Of a stretch of DNA of 64,000 nt, positions 42,981 through 52,736 are shown piece by piece. Below the pieces are notes generated by a model that worked only from the letters and a program-made list of their open reading frames with translations, ran no database searches and was not told where the DNA came from. Location of the stretch: assembly GCA_035388225.1 (NCBI GenBank), contig DAOOPM010000020.1, positions 8,307 through 72,306 on the forward strand, written 5' to 3'. A program made the position numbers and the translations under genes. Origin of the DNA: SB25 sp029560875 (GTDB lineage Bacteria; Bacteroidota; Bacteroidia; Bacteroidales; Tenuifilaceae). Every line of letters begins with the position of its first letter. The stretch's first letter is position 1.

Positions 42981-45698
42981 ATGAGGAGTTTTTTGTTAAC
43001 GCTTTTAGCAACATTAATAATAGGTGTTGCTAATGTGAATGCACAAGTAACCCTTAGTGGAAGTGTTAGGGATACTGACACAAGCAATCCATTGTTGGGT
43101 GTTTCTGTTAAGGTTGTGGGAAGTAACATTTCTGCAACAACCGATAAGAACGGAGAGTACACATTAACTGTACCTGCAGGTAAATACGTTTTTGTATTTG
43201 TTTCGCAAGGCTATCAGTCGTTCGAGTTGGAGTTTGAAGTGTCGGAAGCTGGTAAGTTGCCCGATGTATCAATTCGTAGAGCTCAGGTAGATGAAGGTCA
43301 ATCACTTTCGTTAAGTGAAGTTACTATCTCTACCGATGATTTAGAGTCTGAGGGAAGTAATCAGGCTGTGGCAGGGCTTTTACAGTCAACTCAGGATGCT
43401 TTTAACAATGCCGTGTCCTATACATTTAGTTCCGCTCGCTTTCAGGTGCGTGGTTACGATTCAGATTATTCATTACTTTACATGAACGGTATTCCTGTTA
43501 ACGATCCTGAGAGTGGATTCGCTGGTTGGAGTTCATGGGGTGGATTAAACGATGTTACACGTAACAAAGAGTCTGTGAATGGCCTGTCACCAACAGAATT
43601 TTCGTTTGGAGGGTTAGGCGGTGCAACCAATATTAACTCAAGAGCTTCACTGCAACGTAAGGGTACCCGTGTGTCTTATGCTTCAACTAACCGTACCTAT
43701 ACCAATCGTTTAATGTTTACCCATTCAACAGGTTTAATGGAGAATGGAACAGCGTTTACTATTAGCGGCTCGCGTCGTTGGGCTGAAGAGGGTTACGTAG
43801 AGGGTACTAACTATGATGGTTGGGCATACTTTGTGGGAATTGAGAAGAAATTTAATAGTCGCCATTCTGTAGCTTTCACAACATTTAATGCACCTACTAA
43901 AAGAGGTATGCAGGGTGTTGCAACCGATGAGGCTAACGATTTAGCTGGTACAAATTATTACAATCCTAACTGGGGTTACCAAAATGGTGAGAAACGTAAC
44001 GCTAAGGTTCGTTTCCAGCAGGAGCCCACATTTATTTTTAACCATTTTTGGAATGTTAACGAGGATTTGAAGTTGACATCTACTCTAGGATATACCTTTG
44101 GAACATACCAAACTACTGCGCTAAACTGGTACGATGCTCAGGATCCTCGTCCCGACTATTACCGCAAACTTCCCTCCTACTGGGACACTTCAGACCCTTC
44201 AGTAGTTGAGGAGATTACAAATGCTTTCAGAACCGACGCTTCTGTTCGCCAGTTGGATTGGGATTATATGTACCAAACTAACTATAACAGTGTAGACACT
44301 TCAGGCTTGTTGAGATCAAAATATATTCTTGAAAATCGTATTACAGATTCCCGTCAACTCTCTTTTTCATCCGTTGCGAATTGGAGCATTATGCCAAATC
44401 TTAAACTGAATGGAGGAATTGAGGCTTCAATGTACAAAGGGAGAAACTACAAGGAGATAAGCGATTTACTTGGAGCAGATTTTTGGTTGGATGTGGATCA
44501 GTTTATTGAGAGGGATACATATATAGGTTCAGGTGAATCTCAAAACGATGTGGACAATCCAAATCGAATGGTGAAAGAAGGCGATGTTTTTGGCTATGAT
44601 TATACCGCCAATGTTAATAATGCTGGTTTGTGGGCTGTAGCCAATTATGTTCAGAATAGGTTTGAATACTATTTTGGAGCAAATGCAACTTACACTGAAT
44701 TTTGGAGAACCGGTGATATGAAAAATGGTCGATTCCCTAATGATTCTAAAGGGGATTCAAAAAAACAACGTTTCGATAATTATGGTGTAAAGGGTGGTGC
44801 AACATGGAAAATTTCGGGTCGTAACTACCTTGATGCTAATGTTGCTTACTTGACCAGAGCACCTTTCTTCAGGAATTCATTCATTTCACCAAGGACTTCT
44901 AACTTTGTTATTCCGGAGCTTACTAGTGAGAAAATTGCGAGTGCCGATTTGAACTATAATCTTCGTACACCTTATATAAAAGCGCGCATAAGCGCTTACT
45001 ACACAATGTTTATGGACCAAACAGAACAAAAATCGTTTTACTTGGAAAGTGAAAATTCCTTTGTGAATTATACCATGAAGGGTATCGATAAGGTTCATAA
45101 GGGCTTGGAAATTGGTGCTGAGTATAAGTTAACTCCTGCAATTACATTGAATGCTGCGGCAGCATTGGGTACTTATCAGTATACTTCAAGACCAAACGTT
45201 ACTATTACTAAGGATAATTTTGGAACAGTGGTTGCTGCAAACAGAACTATCTATATTAAAAATTTCTATATTCCAAGTACTCCTCAAACTGCCGCGATGT
45301 TTGGATTTAGATATGCATCGCCAAAGTATTGGTTCCTTGGAGCATCGGTTAGCTATTATGATGATATTTATATCGACTTTGCTCCAGAACGTCGTACAGC
45401 AGAGGTGCTTGCAGGCCTTGAACCTGACGACCCTGCTAGAGAAGCTATTACAAAACAGTCAAACGTACCTTCTGCATTCCTTGTTGATGCTAACATTGGA
45501 AAATCGTGGAGAATAAATAATTACTATATTAACCTAAACTTCCAAGTTGCTAATGTGTTAGATAATACCGAGTTTCAGACTGGTGGATATGAGCAGTTAA
45601 GGTATACTGTTTCTAACGAGGTTGCAAATAAATTCCCTCCTCGTTACTTCTACGCATACGGACGAACCTATTACCTAATACTTGGTTTAAGATTTTAA
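42981..45698 (+). CDS. TonB-dependent outer-membrane receptor
   Basis: A 905-residue receptor: signal peptide cut near Val-Asn-Ala-Gln, a CarboxypepD_reg-like domain (about 22-100, Leu-Ser-Gly-Ser-Val-Arg-Asp), a plug domain (about 110-230, with Val-Arg-Gly-Tyr-Asp-Ser-Asp-Tyr-Ser-Leu-Leu-Tyr-Met-Asn-Gly) and a 22-strand barrel ending in Leu-Ile-Leu-Gly-Leu-Arg-Phe. It imports a bulky substrate with energy from TonB. No SusD gene is next to it; instead two DUF5689 lipoproteins follow 11 bases later, so it is not a standard polysaccharide locus. Confidence 0.92.
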   Translation: MRSFLLTLLATLIIGVANVNAQVTLSGSVRDTDTSNPLLGVSVKVVGSNISATTDKNGEYTLTVPAGKYVFVFVSQGYQSFELEFEVSEAGKLPDVSIRRAQVDEGQSLSLSEVTISTDDLESEGSNQAVAGLLQSTQDAFNNAVSYTFSSARFQVRGYDSDYSLLYMNGIPVNDPESGFAGWSSWGGLNDVTRNKESVNGLSPTEFSFGGLGGATNINSRASLQRKGTRVSYASTNRTYTNRLMFTHSTGLMENGTAFTISGSRRWAEEGYVEGTNYDGWAYFVGIEKKFNSRHSVAFTTFNAPTKRGMQGVATDEANDLAGTNYYNPNWGYQNGEKRNAKVRFQQEPTFIFNHFWNVNEDLKLTSTLGYTFGTYQTTALNWYDAQDPRPDYYRKLPSYWDTSDPSVVEEITNAFRTDASVRQLDWDYMYQTNYNSVDTSGLLRSKYILENRITDSRQLSFSSVANWSIMPNLKLNGGIEASMYKGRNYKEISDLLGADFWLDVDQFIERDTYIGSGESQNDVDNPNRMVKEGDVFGYDYTANVNNAGLWAVANYVQNRFEYYFGANATYTEFWRTGDMKNGRFPNDSKGDSKKQRFDNYGVKGGATWKISGRNYLDANVAYLTRAPFFRNSFISPRTSNFVIPELTSEKIASADLNYNLRTPYIKARISAYYTMFMDQTEQKSFYLESENSFVNYTMKGIDKVHKGLEIGAEYKLTPAITLNAAAALGTYQYTSRPNVTITKDNFGTVVAANRTIYIKNFYIPSTPQTAAMFGFRYASPKYWFLGASVSYYDDIYIDFAPERRTAEVLAGLEPDDPAREAITKQSNVPSAFLVDANIGKSWRINNYYINLNFQVANVLDNTEFQTGGYEQLRYTVSNEVANKFPPRYFYAYGRTYYLILGLRF

Positions 45699-45709
45699 TT
45701 GATACACAA

Positions 45710-46591
45710 ATGAGAATAATAGATATGAAGAAGTTAAAATATATTATTGCAGGTGCAATTGCAGCAATTGCTTTTATGCTTGCAATGCCTAGCTGTGTTG
45801 ATTTTTCCTACGACGATATTGAGCCTAGGATTGATTCTACAACGCTTGAGGCTAATACTACTATTGCTGAGTTAAAAGGCATATACCCTGGCGAATTGTA
45901 TAAAATTACCAGCACCACTTTTGCAGGACGCGATTCTGTGTTAATTGAAGGCCGTATTATTTCCAGCGATAAGGAGGGAAATATCTATAAGAGTTTATTT
46001 ATTGAAGATGGTACTGCCGGTATCGAAATCAAGTTAAATAAAACAACCCTTTATAACGACTATAAGCTTGGTCAAAAAGTGGTTGTTTACTGTAACGGTT
46101 TACACCTTGGCGATTATGGTGGACAAATTCAGTTGGGTTCCAGTTACAGCAATAATGGTGTAATTGAAATTAGCAGCCTAGAGGGCGATGTTATCATTAA
46201 GAAACACGTCTTTAAAAAAGGTAAAAATATTGAGGAGGTTACTCCAATTGTTATGACTCCAACTTTGTTGAATCCTGCAAATATTGGTCGCTTGGTTCAG
46301 TTTGATAATGTTCAGATAAAGGACACCCTTTCATTGGTTACTGGATTAACCTATACATATGCCGATGCGGTTAATAAGGTAACCTTAAATCACGAATTAA
46401 AATCACAAATACAGTCTTTTACTAGTACTATTGTATTAAGAACGAGTGGCTATGCGCGTTTTTCTGGAACAACAATTAATACAAAACAAGGAACAATTGT
46501 GGGTATTTTAACGTACTACAATAGGACTTATCAGTTAATAATTAGAGATTTGGCTGATGTGAAGTTTGATCAACCTCGTTTTCAAATCTAA
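45710..46591 (+). CDS. DUF5689 lipoprotein (single domain)
   Basis: A 293-residue lipoprotein; the first ATG is at 45710 but the ATG at 45725 (MKKLKY) gives a tidier signal peptide with lipobox Met-Pro-Ser-Cys. The cysteine is followed by Val-Asp-Phe-Ser-Tyr-Asp-Asp-Ile-Glu, acidic as in surface-lipoprotein signals. The body is one DUF5689 unit: Thr-Ile-Ala-Glu-Leu-Lys, Ile-Glu-Gly-Arg-Ile-Ile-Ser-Ser-Asp-Lys-Glu-Gly-Asn-Ile-Tyr-Lys, and Gly-Gln-Lys-Val-Val-Val-Tyr-Cys. These strands resemble an OB fold. It lies between the TonB receptor and a second DUF5689 protein. Confidence 0.85.
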   Translation: MRIIDMKKLKYIIAGAIAAIAFMLAMPSCVDFSYDDIEPRIDSTTLEANTTIAELKGIYPGELYKITSTTFAGRDSVLIEGRIISSDKEGNIYKSLFIEDGTAGIEIKLNKTTLYNDYKLGQKVVVYCNGLHLGDYGGQIQLGSSYSNNGVIEISSLEGDVIIKKHVFKKGKNIEEVTPIVMTPTLLNPANIGRLVQFDNVQIKDTLSLVTGLTYTYADAVNKVTLNHELKSQIQSFTSTIVLRTSGYARFSGTTINTKQGTIVGILTYYNRTYQLIIRDLADVKFDQPRFQI

Positions 46592-46609
46592 ACTAAGGAG
46601 GAATATAAC

Positions 46610-48670
46610 ATGATAAAGAGAATATTAACCCTTTTTTCAGCAGTGGTTTTTTTTGGAATATTTTTTATTCCCTCAGGATGCGTAAAAGAGGATTTTGACA
46701 CTACACCTCCTCTTGAGAATGTAGCCACTTGGAATAAAACAGTTACAATTGCTCAGTTAAATGCATTGTATGTAGATAAGGCTGGTGTTGTTAAGAAACT
46801 TGCCAATGCTGCTTTTTGGGATGCAATTATCGCTCAAGGTGGAGTTGATTCCTCTATTGTTTTTGAGGGATACGTTATTTCATCGGATTCGGCAAGCAAT
46901 TTCTACGAGACAGTAACCATAATGGACGAAACTGGCGGTATTGAGTTTAAAATTAACTCCTCGGAGATATACTTAAAGTATAACTTAAAAGCTGGACAAA
47001 AGGTGCTTGTGCGGGCCAACGATTTAGCGTTGGATAAGTACAATGGCGTTTACCAACTTGGGCTAGCAATAACTGATGTGTATAATGGTAACAATATTAT
47101 TAAGGTAGATAAACTCCTTCCGGGTGATGTTAATAAATGTATTCAGCTCTCTGGTCGTAAGGTGAATCTTGAGCCTCTTAAGTTAAAGATTAATGAGATT
47201 ACCGATGCTCATGTTTCCAAACTTGTTACAATAGATAGCGTTCAGTTTTGGAATCCAGGACTACCCTTCAGCATAGATGGAGAAACCACCAATAGAATTG
47301 TTATAGATAAGTATGGCAACCAAATTGCCCTACGTAATAGTGGTTACGCCAAGTTTAAAAACGAAATGTTGCCAAGTGGTAGTGGCTCTATTACTGGTGT
47401 GCTTAGTACTTATGGAACAACCCGCCAGTTTTATATTCGCGATTTAAACGATATAAATTTTACTGATCCCCGTTTTGGAACTGCTGCACCGGTAGCCAAT
47501 AAAACAATTGCTCAATTGAAGGCTTATAATACAGGCTCAAGTCCAGTACAAATTACTGGTGAGTTTGTAATTCAAGGTATGGTAGTTGCTAACGATGAGA
47601 ATGGTAATATATATCAGTCGCTTTGCATTCAAGACGAAACAGGAGCAATTGAGTATAAGATTTATACAACAATGCTTTATGCCGATTTCCCTGTGGGGAC
47701 TATGGTTACAGTTAATTGCTCTGGTTTATATATTGGAAAGTCATATGGTGTAACTAAATTAGGAGGACTAGATGGTTCATATTTAGGAAACCTTGCTCCT
47801 GATTTGTTTTATAAAAGTATCTATATTACTGGCTCTGGCGAACCAATTGCTCCACTTGAAACAACTATACCAGAGATTAACGACTCTATGTTGGGTAAAG
47901 TTATTTTACTTTCAGGAGTTCAATTCTTGGATGGAGAAGTTGGCCGTGGTTACTCAGAAACTAGCGCTACTACAGATAGAAGCGTTGAGGATGGTGATTT
48001 CAATAAGATTGTTGTTCGTAATAGTAACCGTTCAACTTTTGCTACTAGTATATTACCTTCCGGTAGAGGGACGGTAAAGGCTTTGCTTGGAAAGTATTCA
48101 GTTGGTAGCACTAGCTACTATCAGTTGTACCTACAAAAAGTAACTGATGTGCAAATGAATGGGCCTAGAGTTCTGAAAGCTCTTTCGCAGGATTTTACTA
48201 CAGCAACAGTGAATTCTCCAATCTCAGTGGGAGGCTGGCAAACCATTGCCGAGGCTGGTACAAGGGTTTGGAATGCTAAGCAGTATAGTGGCGATACCTA
48301 TGCCGAGATGAATCCATATCAATCCGGAGAGGCTAGTAATATTGCGTGGTTGGTTTCGCCTAAAGTTACAATTCCAGCAGGGGTTACCTACTATTTAATG
48401 TTTGAATCGCAGTATAACTTTTGGGCAAATTCAACTCTTAAAGCATATATTTTAACTAATTATGATGGTTCAAGTCCGTGGAATGCTACTATGACCGAGT
48501 TGACTGAAGCTGTAATCGTGACTCAGGCCGATGGTACAAACAAATGGGTTAAGTCTGGTAAAGTTGACCTCTCTGCTTTCTCTGGTGATGTATACATTGC
48601 ATTTAAGTATACAGGTAGTGGTACACAAACCACTGCATATCGCATTGATGATGTTACCGTTTTTCAATAG
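46610..48670 (+). CDS. Lipoprotein with two DUF5689 units and a choice-of-anchor J domain
   Basis: A 686-residue lipoprotein: lipobox Pro-Ser-Gly-Cys followed by Val-Lys-Glu-Asp-Phe-Asp, close to the Bacteroidota surface-export signal. Two DUF5689 units follow (about 40-285 and 295-520; both have the Val-Ile-Ser-Ser/Val-Ala-Asn-Asp...Gly-Asn strand and the Gly-x-x-Val-x-Val turn). The C-terminal 150 residues (Gln-Asp-Phe-Thr-Thr ... Gly-Gly-Trp-Gln-Thr-Ile ... Ala-Tyr-Arg-Ile-Asp-Asp-Val-Thr) form a choice-of-anchor J / cleaved-adhesin jelly roll. It is probably an outer-surface binding protein feeding the receptor encoded upstream. Confidence 0.85.
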   Translation: MIKRILTLFSAVVFFGIFFIPSGCVKEDFDTTPPLENVATWNKTVTIAQLNALYVDKAGVVKKLANAAFWDAIIAQGGVDSSIVFEGYVISSDSASNFYETVTIMDETGGIEFKINSSEIYLKYNLKAGQKVLVRANDLALDKYNGVYQLGLAITDVYNGNNIIKVDKLLPGDVNKCIQLSGRKVNLEPLKLKINEITDAHVSKLVTIDSVQFWNPGLPFSIDGETTNRIVIDKYGNQIALRNSGYAKFKNEMLPSGSGSITGVLSTYGTTRQFYIRDLNDINFTDPRFGTAAPVANKTIAQLKAYNTGSSPVQITGEFVIQGMVVANDENGNIYQSLCIQDETGAIEYKIYTTMLYADFPVGTMVTVNCSGLYIGKSYGVTKLGGLDGSYLGNLAPDLFYKSIYITGSGEPIAPLETTIPEINDSMLGKVILLSGVQFLDGEVGRGYSETSATTDRSVEDGDFNKIVVRNSNRSTFATSILPSGRGTVKALLGKYSVGSTSYYQLYLQKVTDVQMNGPRVLKALSQDFTTATVNSPISVGGWQTIAEAGTRVWNAKQYSGDTYAEMNPYQSGEASNIAWLVSPKVTIPAGVTYYLMFESQYNFWANSTLKAYILTNYDGSSPWNATMTELTEAVIVTQADGTNKWVKSGKVDLSAFSGDVYIAFKYTGSGTQTTAYRIDDVTVFQ

Positions 48671-48690
48671 AACATTATTACATTAATATA

Positions 48691-48728
48691 GAAAGAGTCT
48701 ATAGCCTTGCTATAGACTCTTTCCTTTT
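48691..48728 (+). terminator. Terminator of the TonB/DUF5689 operon
   Basis: A 14-bp perfect stem GAAAGAGTCTATAG/CTATAGACTCTTTC (48691-48704 and 48710-48723) with a 5-base loop and a short T tail, between convergent genes. Confidence 0.88.
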
Positions 48729-48729
48729 G

Positions 48730-49476
48730 CTAAAGTGATAAGAATGCTTTTACCCACCCCCTTAATCGCCCTTTAAACAGATACCTAATTCTAAAAAAAA
48801 GCATAGCGTTAAGGGTTCTTATATCGCTTGTATTTGCCTCTTTAGCATACTCCGCCGCAATTATTCCCATTTTATCCACAGGTATTTTTAGCCGCTCCAA
48901 ATCTTTTATACCTCTTGTGTAGGAATACTTTCGGAAAGTCATCCTATTATTGTCGATTAGCGAGAATTTATATTTGTCATTCTCTTGGGTGTACAGAATG
49001 TTGTTAACAGTATAATCGTTGTGCGCAATGCCCGAGCGGTGTAGTTTGAAGGTGAATTTGGCGAATGCTTTTAGCGCGCCTTCCGATTCGGGTATTGTTT
49101 GTTCAAAAATTTCTGTTAATGGCTTAAAATCTGTGTAAACGCTAATGTAGTAACACTTATAAAGCATTCCGAACTTGTATAAATTAATATATGCAATTGG
49201 TTCGGGGGTGTTTATCCCTCTGCTTAAAAGATAAACAGAGTTCTCAAACGACCGTTGCGCTTTTGATTTTCGAATAGTAGCGTATATATACCTGTTGGCT
49301 AAAGTTATCCTTTTAAAGTATTTAGCCACCATTTTAAAACCATTTACATCTATTACCCTAACTTGGTTTCGGCCAGTGTGGGTTAGTTCTCCTTTGTTTT
49401 CAAAGTTTTCCGAGATGCTATTTATAGCCGCGGATAGGTGTTTGAATGCAGGGTTAATGTAGATTTCTTTTTTCAT
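48730..49476 (-). CDS. Lipopolysaccharide kinase (InaA/KdkA-like)
   Basis: A 248-residue protein starting at the ATG at 49476 (MKKEIYINP); the longer frame to 49557 crosses a palindrome and is rejected. It has the small kinase fold: a Val-Ala-Lys-Tyr-Phe (Lys) strand, catalytic loop His-Arg-Ser-Gly-Ile-Ala-His-Asn-Asp-Tyr-Thr-Val-Asn-Asn-Ile-Leu and Leu-Ile-Asp-Asn-Asn-Arg in place of DFG. This is the pattern of Kdo/heptose kinases (InaA, KdkA) that phosphorylate the LPS inner core. Other LPS genes (lptE, kdsB) are several kb away, not in an operon. Confidence 0.75.
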   Translation of the reverse strand: MKKEIYINPAFKHLSAAINSISENFENKGELTHTGRNQVRVIDVNGFKMVAKYFKRITLANRYIYATIRKSKAQRSFENSVYLLSRGINTPEPIAYINLYKFGMLYKCYYISVYTDFKPLTEIFEQTIPESEGALKAFAKFTFKLHRSGIAHNDYTVNNILYTQENDKYKFSLIDNNRMTFRKYSYTRGIKDLERLKIPVDKMGIIAAEYAKEANTSDIRTLNAMLFFRIRYLFKGRLRGWVKAFLSL

Positions 49477-49493
49477 TTTTGTAAAAGGATTCC

Positions 49494-49528
49494 AAACTCT
49501 GTCAGGGTTTTGAATACTGACAGAGTTT
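49494..49528. repeat. Palindromic element, copy 1
   Basis: A 12-bp perfect inverted repeat AAACTCTGTCAG/CTGACAGAGTTT with an 11-base loop in the space between the efflux operon and the kinase gene. It shares the CTCTGACAG core with the palindrome at 57812-57845. It may act as a terminator of the efflux operon, though it lacks a T run. Confidence 0.6.
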
Positions 49529-49573
49529 ATTGAGTATGGTTGCCTTTTGATGAACAATCACTTTATGATGCGT

Positions 49574-52500
49574 TTAGTTTTCTGAGATAAGTACATTCGC
49601 ATTAACCAGTTCTGAGTGCGTGCTATCCTTGGGTGTTTTTTTTACAAGTTTATCGAGTAAAATATATAGTACAGGAACAATAATCATTGATAGGAACATT
49701 GAACTGGTTAATCCTCCTATAAGTACCCAACCCAATCCATTCTTCCACTCTGCACCTGCACCAGAGCCAAGAGCAATTGGTAGTAGTCCAACAATTAATG
49801 CTAGGTTAGTCATTAAAATTGGTCTAAAACGTACGGATGTTGCTTCGATAATAGCTTTTATAGGGTGTTTACCTTCCTTTTGTTGGTTATTAGCAAAGTC
49901 TACAACCAGAATTGCATTCTTTGCAACCAACCCCATAAGCATTATGACACCCATAATTGAGAAAATACTTAACGAATTCCCTGCTAATGCCAATGCTAGA
50001 AGTGCGCCAATTATGGACAGTGGAAGCGATAGCATTACCACCAGTGGATAGATATAGCTGTCGTAAAGTGCAACCATTATTAGGTACATAAAGATAATTG
50101 AGGCCAACAATGCTATTCCAAGACTTGCAAACGATTTGCTTTGTTGTTCCATGCTTCCAGCATAAACCACATCAACGCTTGCAGGTTTATCTGTTTTTGC
50201 AAGCTTTTCCTGAATTTCGCTTCCAACAGTTCCAATGGTTTTTCCAATAGTGTTTCCTGTGATTTTAACCGCAGGTAGTTTATTGTATCGTGTAAGCGTT
50301 GAAGGACTTTCTCCTTCGGTGATTGTTGCTACTTGCGATAGCTTTATGGTTTGTCCTGAACGGTTGCTAAAGGCAATGTTCTCTACATCGGATTTGCTTT
50401 TTCTGTCAAATTCGTCGAGTGAGATGTATAGGTCGTACTCGTTGCTTCCATCGCGATACTTTAAGTCGCGGTTACCTTCGTAGGCAATATACATCTGTTG
50501 GCCAATTTCGCCAATGGTAAGTCCAAGTTTCGCCAGTTTTTCGCGGTCGAATCGAACTACAATTTCCCTGTCGCCAGCCTCCACTGATGATTCAATGTCT
50601 ACCGTGCCCTCAATGCTTCTTAACTCATCGGCAACTATTTGTCCGTAGGCTTTAGCTTCCTCAAAGTTATTGCTTCGTACGTAGATTTCTATAGGGGTTG
50701 AGGTACTTCCCACCATACTTACCTCTGTCACTTTGAATTTAGGCCCAACAAACGTTTCGGTTAATTCATTTTGAAGTTTCTTGCCAAACAGTTTAGCGCT
50801 TAACTCCCGTTCTCCCTTTGGTACAAGCTTAACGCTAAACTCTGCTCCGTATGGTGTTTCGGCAATTGCCATACTTCCACCTTTTGAACCAACTTTGGTG
50901 TATACGTGTGCAATTTCAGAGAACTCAAGCATCTTTTTCTCCACGCCTAAGCAGAAACTGTTTGTTTGCTCAAGGGTAGCCGACCTGTCTAGTTCCATGG
51001 TGATGATAAACTCGCCACGGTCGCCTTGGTCCATCATCTCGGTTTGTATAAAACCACCACCAACTAGGTAGAACGAGCCAAAAAGTAATACTGTAGCACT
51101 AATCATTGTAACTAGTTTGTGTCCTAGAGCCCAGTTTAGAGCCGACATGATAAAGTCTTTAAATGCTGTTACAAATTTCTCGAACCAAAGTAAAAATTTA
51201 TCAAAGGGCCGTTTTTCGTCCCACTCCTTTAGTTTTCCAAAACGCGATGTAAGTAGTGGGACCAGGGTGAACGATACCAAAAGACTTATCAGAATTGAAA
51301 TAACAATAACCAGTGAGAATGAGCGAAGTATCTGCCCCGTCATCCCCGACGTTAAACCAATTGGCAAGAACACGGCTATAAGAACTATGGTGATAGATGT
51401 TACAGTTAGTCCAATCTCTTTAACTGATTCAATTGATGCCTTCCAGCGCGATTTTCCCATTTCGAGGTGACGGTATGTGTTCTCGAGTACCACAATGGCA
51501 TCGTCCACAATAACCCCAACAACAATGGACATTGCAAGTAATGTCATGATGTTTAAAGAGAATCCGAATAGCCAAAAGAAGGTGAATGTTGATACAATTG
51601 AAGTTGGAATTGATACAAAGATAAATATTAGGTTACGGAAGGTGTGAAGGAATAGTAGCATTGTTACAGACACCAGGATTATTGCAAAAACAAGGTCAAG
51701 CATAACTCCATCAATGGCATCTTGTGTGAAGTCGGATAGGTCGTTTGCAACTGTGAATTTTAGATTTTTATCGGCGTACTGCTTTTCAAAATCAGCCAGC
51801 GTTGCTTTAACCTCCTTGCTAATTTCCACAGCGTTACCATCGGTCTGCTTAAGTATGCTTATTCCAATAGCAGGCTGTCCGTTAATGCGGGCTAGTTTAG
51901 CCGACTTTCTCGTTCCATCCACAACTGTTGCCACATCGCTAACCTTAATTGAGGTGCCCTCGCGGGTTGCTCCAATAACTAAGTTTCTGATTTCATCTAG
52001 ATTCTCGAATTTGCCGGCAATACGTATAATTGTTTTGCTCTCGTCGTCCTTTATTTTTCCTGTTGGGAAATCGACGTTGGCCGCCTCAATCATCGTTTTA
52101 AGCTGAAGTAACGATATACCGTACTGTTCCAACTTTTGTGCATTGGCTTTAACCTCAATTTCGCGCTGATTACCTCCAACAATATTAACCTGAGCAATAC
52201 CCTTTATTTGAGCAATTTTAGTTTTAATGTCTTTATCTATAAGGTCGTAGAACTCTTTCTCAGGGATATTCGATTCTGCTGCAATATCCATAACGGGTAG
52301 CATACCCATATCGAACTTCATGAACTGTGGGTCTTTGCTGTTTGCAGGAAGGTTATTCTTAATGGCATTAACCTTACGTTCGCACTCCTGTAACGATAAA
52401 TCTACATCAATGCCATCGTTGAAGTAAATAACCACAACCGACATGCTTTCAAATGAGTAAGCATTAATCTTGTCGATTCCTTCTAGTGATGAAACCGCTT

Positions 52501-52705
52501 CCTCAATTTTTTCTGTCAGAGCTGTTTCTACTTCCGATGGTGCTGCGCCAGGGTAAACAGTCATTACAGCATTTATAGGAATATCCATTGAGGGCATAAG
52601 CTCCTTGTTCAGCAGGGTGTAGCTGTATATGCCACCAAGAGCAAGGATAATAAATAGTACAACAGGAATTGTTGTGCGTTTTATTGATATCTCTGTTAAT
52701 TTCAT
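49574..52705 (-). CDS. RND multidrug efflux pump, inner-membrane subunit (AcrB/HAE1 type)
   Basis: A 1043-residue proton-driven pump with twelve membrane helices: one at the N-terminus (about 12-30), five near 335-480, one at 525-545 and five near 845-1020, with two large periplasmic loops. Conserved Asp-Asp in the fourth helix (Val-Gly-Val-Ile-Val-Asp-Asp-Ala-Ile-Val) for proton relay is visible. It works with the adaptor and TolC encoded upstream. Drug specificity cannot be read. Last gene of the tetR-controlled operon. Confidence 0.95.
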   Translation of the reverse strand: MKLTEISIKRTTIPVVLFIILALGGIYSYTLLNKELMPSMDIPINAVMTVYPGAAPSEVETALTEKIEEAVSSLEGIDKINAYSFESMSVVVIYFNDGIDVDLSLQECERKVNAIKNNLPANSKDPQFMKFDMGMLPVMDIAAESNIPEKEFYDLIDKDIKTKIAQIKGIAQVNIVGGNQREIEVKANAQKLEQYGISLLQLKTMIEAANVDFPTGKIKDDESKTIIRIAGKFENLDEIRNLVIGATREGTSIKVSDVATVVDGTRKSAKLARINGQPAIGISILKQTDGNAVEISKEVKATLADFEKQYADKNLKFTVANDLSDFTQDAIDGVMLDLVFAIILVSVTMLLFLHTFRNLIFIFVSIPTSIVSTFTFFWLFGFSLNIMTLLAMSIVVGVIVDDAIVVLENTYRHLEMGKSRWKASIESVKEIGLTVTSITIVLIAVFLPIGLTSGMTGQILRSFSLVIVISILISLLVSFTLVPLLTSRFGKLKEWDEKRPFDKFLLWFEKFVTAFKDFIMSALNWALGHKLVTMISATVLLFGSFYLVGGGFIQTEMMDQGDRGEFIITMELDRSATLEQTNSFCLGVEKKMLEFSEIAHVYTKVGSKGGSMAIAETPYGAEFSVKLVPKGERELSAKLFGKKLQNELTETFVGPKFKVTEVSMVGSTSTPIEIYVRSNNFEEAKAYGQIVADELRSIEGTVDIESSVEAGDREIVVRFDREKLAKLGLTIGEIGQQMYIAYEGNRDLKYRDGSNEYDLYISLDEFDRKSKSDVENIAFSNRSGQTIKLSQVATITEGESPSTLTRYNKLPAVKITGNTIGKTIGTVGSEIQEKLAKTDKPASVDVVYAGSMEQQSKSFASLGIALLASIIFMYLIMVALYDSYIYPLVVMLSLPLSIIGALLALALAGNSLSIFSIMGVIMLMGLVAKNAILVVDFANNQQKEGKHPIKAIIEATSVRFRPILMTNLALIVGLLPIALGSGAGAEWKNGLGWVLIGGLTSSMFLSMIIVPVLYILLDKLVKKTPKDSTHSELVNANVLISEN

Positions 52706-52736
52706 TTTATCTCAGATTACTTTCTTGAAAAATGCA

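Noticed and set aside
42981..48670. Classical SusC/SusD polysaccharide utilisation locus
   Set aside because: The receptor is not followed by a SusD-type gene; the neighbours are DUF5689 lipoproteins and no glycosidase is present.
51714..52106. A 130-codon plus-strand frame inside the RND pump gene, and similar ones at 49620-50051 and 51117-51470
   Set aside because: All are antisense to the intact 1043-residue pump and have no family features.
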